Shown here piece by piece: positions 58,543-64,000 of a DNA stretch of 64,000 nucleotides. The first letter of the stretch is position 1. Every line of letters begins with the position of its first letter. The notes under the pieces were generated by a model. The model saw nothing but the letters and a program-made list of their open reading frames with translations. It did not search any database and had not been told where the DNA came from. Both the position numbers and the translations under genes were made by a program. This DNA is from Agelas oroides (lineage: Eukaryota; Porifera; Demospongiae; Agelasida; Agelasidae), in NCBI GenBank assembly GCA_949130485.1, contig OX422183.1:1665436-1729435 (forward strand), in the 5' to 3' direction.

Positions 58543-59830
58543 TAGCCTCGTTCCCAGGCTCTCCCCTCGCCCCGACGAAAAATAAAAACGGAGGGGGAGA
58601 GCCTGGGACCGATTCGCACGTGATATCGCGGCACGTAGACGTCACAGCAATAATTACAAAAGTCGTGACGCAATTATGCAGCCACATGATTGGCTGACTC
58701 GAACAGCTACGATATAGAGTAACCCACCGTTATCGGACACCATCATGCGGACAGCACGATATCTCTCGGACTGCTGAACGCTAAGCGTCCGTACTTGTGA
58801 CACTTCTTCACATCATCAAGACAAACAAGATAGATAACTGCCAGACTCACTCGATTAAGATCTATGCAGTCACAGCTGTAAAAGTAGCAATTGTCCGAAC
58901 CATCGGTACTCGGAAAGTGACCCCTAACTGCGGACTATGTTTCTGTAGGGTTGTAGCAAATAGGCTACAGCTGCGCTACACACAAATAGCTAGCTAGCAC
59001 TCCGATGTTCGATCGGAGCGTACTCTCGACACGGAAGCCACGGCAATGTTTGCGTACATGCATGCGGCTATGCAGGCGCTCGCTGGAGGGGGGCCTACAA
59101 CCAACTCAATGTAAACAGCTTGGGTCAATGTCACCACTGCCTACAACCTCTCGCAAACCGAACGGGAGTGGTTTGCCCAAGCACATGGCGCGCCTTCGAA
59201 ACGAAATAGGGGAAGTGTGGAACGAGGAAATGGGAACTGGGGAACGAGGACATGGAAAGGAGAAATTCATTGATTATGTCATGGTCTAGCTAGAGTAGGT
59301 CAGATCAGCTAGCAGCTATACGACCTTTAAAGATTTGTTGTCCGACACTTTGATGGTGTCCAGAATTAAGTGGTGTCCGGTGATTGATGAGCTACTCTAC
59401 TACTGAAACAAGTGAGCTGTGACTGCGTCGGTGAGACCTCGGCACGGGTCAAACAGCAGCGACGGCGGAGAAGTACCCAGTACGTAGGAAAAACTTTGCC
59501 TATTTACTGTTACCATAAAACAAATTGCTACGAGGCTATGAAGAAAGACTTTAGTTGGCTAGCGCTACACTCTTGCGTACAAAATATACTCACAACCACA
59601 TTTTAAAGCTCCAACATAGCTACACAACAATAAACGAGTTGTAGTAACAAACTCCTGAGCTGAGAGTACTTCGCGGCTCCTTCGCGGTCTTCACGTGAGT
59701 GACGTTTCAGGTTATTTAATGGTTAGTGCAAAGTCGTCGTGCCGCGATATCATGTGCGAATCGGTCCCAGGCTCTCCCCCTCCGTTTTTATTTTTTGTCG
59801 GGGCGAGGGGAGAGCCTGGGAACGAGGCTA
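58543..59830. mobile_element. Mutator-like MITE carrying a nested insertion
   Basis: TAGCCTCGTTCCCAGGCTCT and AGAGCCTGGGAACGAGGCTA form the ends of nearly 100-bp inverted repeats. A 9-bp duplication AGCTGTTTG flanks the element (58534-58542 and 59831-59839). Its interior matches the copy at 4195-4735 in reverse, except for an extra block at 58717-59397. No transposase frame is present. Confidence 0.9.
58717..59397. mobile_element. Nested TA-flanked element (Tc1/mariner-like MITE)
   Basis: GAGTAACCCACCGTTATCGG at the left and CCGGTGATTGATGAGCTACT at the right are imperfect inverted repeats flanked by TA on both sides. GGACACCATC/GATGGTGTCC motifs repeat inside. Comparison with the 4195 copy shows that the block is absent there, so it is a later insertion. 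Confidence 0.65.
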
Positions 59831-59908
59831 AGCTGTTTGTACTCCATGTTTCTTGACGTGGGTAGTCTCGTTCCAGATCATTAAACCTGGGCACGTAGAA
59901 TCAATTTA

Positions 59909-60005
59909 ATAAATTTTCGTGGGTGTCCTAGACCATGAAAATATTTTACACGAAAAAATAAAACATGAAAATTTTGTAACACGAAAATTTCCAGATCTAT
60001 GGTAT
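59909..60005. mobile_element. AGATCTGGAAATTTTCG-ended MITE-like repeat, second copy
   Basis: Ends in GAAAATTTCCAGATCTA and contains ACACGAAAAAATAAAACATG, matching the repeat at 38871-38968 in inverse orientation. It lies just downstream (minus-strand sense) of the transmembrane exon. Confidence 0.6.
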
Positions 60006-60026
60006 ACTGAACATGTATTCACGTAC

Positions 60027-62468
60027 CTGCTACAAGTACTCCACAGAAGAAGACAAGTAGGAGGATGCAGACAATCGACACTAGCCCAACAATGGTTCCC
60101 ACTGCAATACCAGCAATGGCTCCAGGGGACAAACCAGGCAGAGTCGTGGTCACAGGTGGTGTAGCTGTGGGAGAAGAGAGTATACCCTGCCACTTGCCAT
60201 GGTGTATAACATGCACTGGAAGCCAAAAGAATGGCACCTCCTATTTAAGCCCGGCATGCACTATGCAGAACACCTAGACACTTGTGCAGCAGTGGCAGTG
60301 TGTTGTGTAGCAACTGTGTGAGTGCTGCCACTAAAGATAATGTACACAGAGTACAGACAATATGCACCAGACCTGTACAGCTAGCATGCATGAGGTCTAA
60401 GGATTTCATTGGGGTGAGCCAACTGAAAAAATAATTTATTTTGGGCATGTGGCCAGCACACCCATGGGAAAAAACCCCTCTAAAAACCTCAGTGAGGAAA
60501 AACATTTTTGAGGGGAAAAAACCAAATGAAAATTAACACCCCAGAGGCTAAACAGAGTTCATCAAGAGCTCATTGCCGATCGATGACTTTTAGGTCTCCT
60601 CACATCTTCCAGGCTCTTCTTTCCTGCACATGTGAAAGACTAGACACCCCATGATAAGGAATTGGTGCCTGCAAACTGTAGCTTCAAGGCTTGAGCCCCA
60701 TCTTCTCTGCTTCCTGTAGCAAGATACTTCACAAAAAATAAAAATAAAAAATAAAAAAATGTTTTGCTTCAGTGGCAGCAGGAGTGTAGTTGCTGAGAGA
60801 ATGCTACCTCCCGCTCAACTCCTGCTTTAAATGCACATAACTCCAGCATTCCACAGTATCCCAGCAATCTTGCATTCCCCCATCACCAATAAACTATCTT
60901 GCATTCCCTTGTCTCCAGTAAACTATATTACACCAATCTTAACTATATCTCACTTGTCTCCATCTCCAGCAGACCTTGTCTGCACTACCAGCCCCACCCC
61001 CCAAATGCCTGCACAATGTCAACAATTGGAGCTTATTTTCCGTCTAATTCATTACATTCAAACGACAGAAAATACATTAAGTAAGCTTACCTAGGCCCTC
61101 CGCACAATCATATAAATGAATGAATCTGTACTGTAAGTGACAGTGAACTGAGAACAAGGCTAAAGTAAATTTATACGTTGTACTTTTTGTGTTTGTGCAT
61201 GCATGCATGTTTGTGCTACTTTTCATGCCTTAATCTGCTTGACACTGTATTCAAAATGTGTGTTTATAAAGTATCATAATACAGTCACCAGATCTCTAAA
61301 CATCTGAAGGTCATGTGGTCAGCATGAACTATAGTTAAGTATAAGGCCACTCCAATTTGATTGGTTGTTTCTCATTTCATGTGCCTCATGGATTTGTTCA
61401 TTATTGCAGAGTTGATTCATTATTCAGAATTACTAGGTTTTGAACACTTTCAATTGCTGTATGAAGTACACAGTCACGCTGGCAAACACTGCTAATACTG
61501 GGATGTTACAGTGACAGGTAATGCTTTCACCATTCTCATGAGGTCAGTGCATTCGACGTTCAGTAATGAACAATGAACCACATGTCCTAAGACTTGTGCA
61601 ATGGGAAGTAAGAAAGCAACTTGGAGTGGCACAATATTATGCTTCACATGAACTGCATGCCATTATGACATCATATGCTGGTTCCTCACTTGCAGTAGTT
61701 GGCGGCTCCATCACGACCAGGTTGAACATGGCAATCACACCTTCTGCCGAGCACTGATACACCCCACCATCCTCCACCCCGGGCATTTCAATACGTAGCA
61801 CGTTCCCATTAGGTCAGTTTGGGAGGGGACGGCCATCGTCCCAAGACCATGTCACCATGACATCACGAGATACATTACAAACAAGCACCACTGTCTGCCC
61901 AGCTGTGATGGTAGAAGGTCCGTCAATGGTTACACTAGGTGGAGGTGCTGTGAGGGGAGGAAGGGAGGGGGAAGGGAAGGAAGTTTATTATGGAATCAGT
62001 AGCTCATCACTTGGGAGAGAAGGAAGCTGTTATAGCGAGACAGCTGTAAAAAATGAGGGAGTAAAAGATTGAGAAAAGAAGGAAGAGAAATACGATAGAG
62101 AAGGCAAGGGGAAATGAAGGAGGCAATTGTTTTACAAAGATTAAATTACTTGAGAAGACAGGTCCCTAGCTCTTACGCCGTGTGGTGAAGGTAGCCTCTG
62201 GACTCCACTCTGACTCTCCATTGGCATTGCGGGTCCTGATACGGAGGTCATATGTAGTGTTGGGGAGGAGCCCGTTGATGGAGACAGAGGTCCAAAAGCC
62301 CATGACACTGATGTCTCTTACATCATTAGGAGAGGTCCACTCGACACTGCTCAGTTTGTACTGGATGTTGTAGAAGTCCACATACCCTCCTGGGAACTGC
62401 CAGCTGACATCAATGGAGGTGTTGGTGAGGTTTGCGGTTGTGGGAGCGGTTAAGAGAGGCCGGGGGGG

Positions 62469-62566
<98 letters not shown>

Positions 62567-62780
62567 ATGTGTGTGCATAGCATACTTGCAATAGTACACA
62601 TCGAATGTTTGATCCACCCAAGGTAGTAATGAAGATGTATAGTGTATGCATACATGCTGTTGCAATTTCATTATGTGCAGCTGCATTATTTGGTTGCTAT
62701 GGTTACCTATGGGCTGTGTGGTTCCTACTGCAGTAGAACTGTCGCCAAATACAACACCATTAAATGCAGTTACACGTACC
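60027..62780 (-). CDS. Type I membrane protein with FN3-FN3-Ig-transmembrane modules (partial gene)
   Basis: Four minus-strand exons were recognised: 62780-62707 (end of an FN3 domain, VRVTAFNGVVFGDSSTAV), 62470-62177 (complete FN3, with IDVSWQFPGGYVDFYNIQY and LPNTTYDLRIRTRNANGES), 61947-61690 (Ig domain, with VVLVCNVS, WSWDDGRPLP and GGVYQCSA) and 60164-60027 (TTTLPGLSPG followed by a transmembrane helix AGIAVGTIVGLVSIVCILLL). The junctions are phase 1 after the first exon, the typical arrangement of shuffled extracellular modules. FN3 and Ig domains mediate adhesion or ligand binding, and a single helix anchors the product. The N-terminal part lies beyond the window or the 63.2-kb foldback. 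The cytoplasmic exons after the phase-1 donor at 60026 were not found. The Ig exon contains an in-frame TGA (61814-61816), so this allele may be truncated, secreted or a pseudogene. Confidence 0.75.
60165..61689 (-). other. Intron between Ig and transmembrane exons
   Basis: No exon of compatible phase was found. A cryptic acceptor-donor pair at about 61082-61121 would carry a stop in the required phase. AAAATAAAAATAAAA simple sequence lies near 60735. The segment near 61345 resembles part of the hAT-like element around 24640. Confidence 0.5.
62471..62564. repeat. (GT)n/(CA)n microsatellite abutting a splice acceptor
   Basis: About 47 GT dinucleotides. On the coding (minus) strand the CA repeat runs directly into the CACAG acceptor of the FN3 exon at 62470, taking the place of a normal polypyrimidine tract. 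Confidence 0.95.
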
Positions 62781-63200
62781 CTGTGAGGGTGTGAGGATGT
62801 GTGAGGTTAAGTGAGAAAATATATATTTACCTACACCCCAAGATGCGAATTAAAGGATCCATGTAATATAAATAAATAATACAAATAAGTTAAGACACAG
62901 GATTGGATCTCAGATCTGAGTGCATAGTGGGTGCAAGTGGGTTAGTGCCATGGTGCACCTTCCCCAGGAATGAAACTTTTGTTCACCAACAAGCATGAGA
63001 AAGTAGTGCTAAAATTAATAAAGAAAGAATAAATGGTCTCTGCGTTTGCTCACGCACGTTTTCATACAGGTGTACGGTATTAATGTTATGTCTACCTCAC
63101 GAATGTGAAGTAAGTGCTATGTCAACTATAAAAATGCTAAATCAGAGGTAGTTGAAAGTAATTAGTGACACACACAATAGACCTTTCCCATTAAGACGCA
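62781..63200. other. No further exon recognised
   Basis: The first half of the upstream FN3 domain would be expected on the minus strand here or beyond, ending in a phase-2 donor. I could not find it before the foldback element. Confidence 0.4.
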
Positions 63201-63990
63201 ATGGAATGCAGTATACGTGACATCACGTCTGGGGTGCCTCAGAAGGCTTGCTGGGGCCTACGTTCAGACGGCTGCTGCTTCGTGTACAGGGGAAATACCG
63301 AGCTGCCTTGACACCGATCCAGAGTTCCAGCATCGGCCTTTCAACAGTGGTAGTTTGAACTCCGTCCGACTTGTTTGACACGGGACAGAGCGGTTGGCTA
63401 CCACCAGGTACAGGAGGGATTACTATCGGTGAGCGGAGCTGTAGAGCTAGCCAAAACGTCTAAAATGTACATTTATACGTACTACTTACCAATTTATACG
63501 TACTACTTACCAGTCACTACCTAGCTTAGCTTCAAGTATCTACATGTAGTTACTAGATAACTTTTTCTCGAGTACATAGGTTACTCGCACGCTTTCGTGG
63601 GTGTTAGGCAGCGCAAAGCTATGCTACGTAGGCCAACACTGGACGACAGACACTTTGGGTTGGTGCACACCGCTGTAAGTTGTACTCGACCAGAACTTAC
63701 GATGTTAGTAGACAGTTAGTAGCCACCACAAACCGTTGGGCGCACACAAGACACGTTCATCTAACAGCTCCATGGCGGTGTCGAAAAAAGTCGCACGGAG
63801 TTCGAACTACCACTGTTGAAAAGGCCGATGCTGGAACTCTAGGTCGGCGTCTAGGCAGCTTGGGATTCCCCTGTACGCGAAGGCAGCAGCCGTCTGAACG
63901 TAGGCTACGTTCCCGTATAAAGCAATGGAGAATTCACCCCAGCAAGCCTTCCGAGGCACCCCAGACGTGACGTCACGTATTCCGCACATA
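63201..63990. mobile_element. Large foldback element with arms of about 170-190 bp
   Basis: The left arm (about 63208-63370: ACGTGACATCACGTCTGGGG, TGCCTC, AAGGCTTGCTGGGG, GTTCAGACGGCTGCTGC, CCAGCATCGGCC, AACAGTGGTAGTT) is repeated in inverted form at about 63800-63983. The centre includes a duplicated ATTTATACGTACTACTTACC (about 63470-63510). Short frames on both strands inside it reflect the symmetry and are not genes. Target duplications are not resolvable because the window ends. Confidence 0.85.
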
Positions 63991-64000
63991 TTTTGATGTT

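Noticed and set aside
61082..61121. Extra 40-nt exon of the FN3-Ig gene (minus strand)
   Set aside because: It has good splice sites but contains TGA in the phase needed to follow the Ig exon.
62166..62651. Single 161-residue frame running through the CA repeat into the FN3 domain
   Set aside because: The histidine/threonine part is the microsatellite. The FN3 exon begins at 62470 after the CACAG acceptor.

Overview
The window is eukaryotic and almost certainly from an early-branching animal. A sponge is my best guess, by inference only. The support is: introns with canonical splice sites, a Roc-COR GTPase joined to death domains, a membrane protein with FN3 and Ig modules carried on phase-1 exons, TTAGGG-type interstitial telomeric repeats, a tRNA-derived SINE, and a dense load of hAT-like, Mutator-like, Tc1/mariner-like and tyrosine-recombinase elements. 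There is no sign of bacterial organisation.

Layout. 1-10.2 kb is repeat-rich: a TG microsatellite, a decayed MULE/CaRF-type transposase gene on the minus strand, several inverted-repeat elements (2.07-2.87, 4.2-4.7 and 6.95-9.27 kb) and a perfect 38-bp palindrome. 10.2-32.5 kb looks like one plus-strand gene. A short first coding exon (10230-10256) begins with a myristoylation-type MGNGES start. It is followed by an intron of about 16.7 kb filled by a tandem array of about 28 cassettes of 433-465 bp, then a 19-nt exon (26932-26950), then the large Roc-COR exon (28607-30795) and five smaller exons encoding two death-fold regions, ending at 32546. The inferred model closes in frame (2967 nt, 988 residues without any array contribution).

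The main find is inside the array. Every full cassette has an invariant acceptor-like sequence ending CTACTCAG, then exactly three bases, then an invariant donor GTAAGTT. The first two of those bases vary over all four nucleotides (ten different triplets in 28 cassettes, none a stop), while the third is G in 26 of 28, as expected for the last exon base before a donor. The simplest reading is an array of 28 alternative 3-nt microexons, each adding one amino acid to the N-terminal linker of a myristoylated Roc-COR-death-domain protein. This is inference from sequence; no transcript evidence is available here.

33.1-38.9 kb holds a tyrosine recombinase ORF followed by a B1-A2-B2 split direct repeat typical of Ngaro-like YR retroelements, one isolated terminal exon, small MITEs and a SINE. 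39.1-58.4 kb is a nearly perfect tandem array: 12 copies of a TTAA-bounded inverted-repeat element alternating with 11 copies of a 681-bp spacer rich in TTAGGG-like motifs. Only the two outermost elements keep a 49-bp poly-T segment. 58.5-59.8 kb is a Mutator-like MITE with a nested TA-flanked element. 60.0-62.8 kb is the 3' part of a minus-strand gene for a type I membrane protein (FN3, FN3, Ig, transmembrane segment) with an in-frame TGA in its Ig exon. The window ends in a large foldback element (63.2-64.0 kb).
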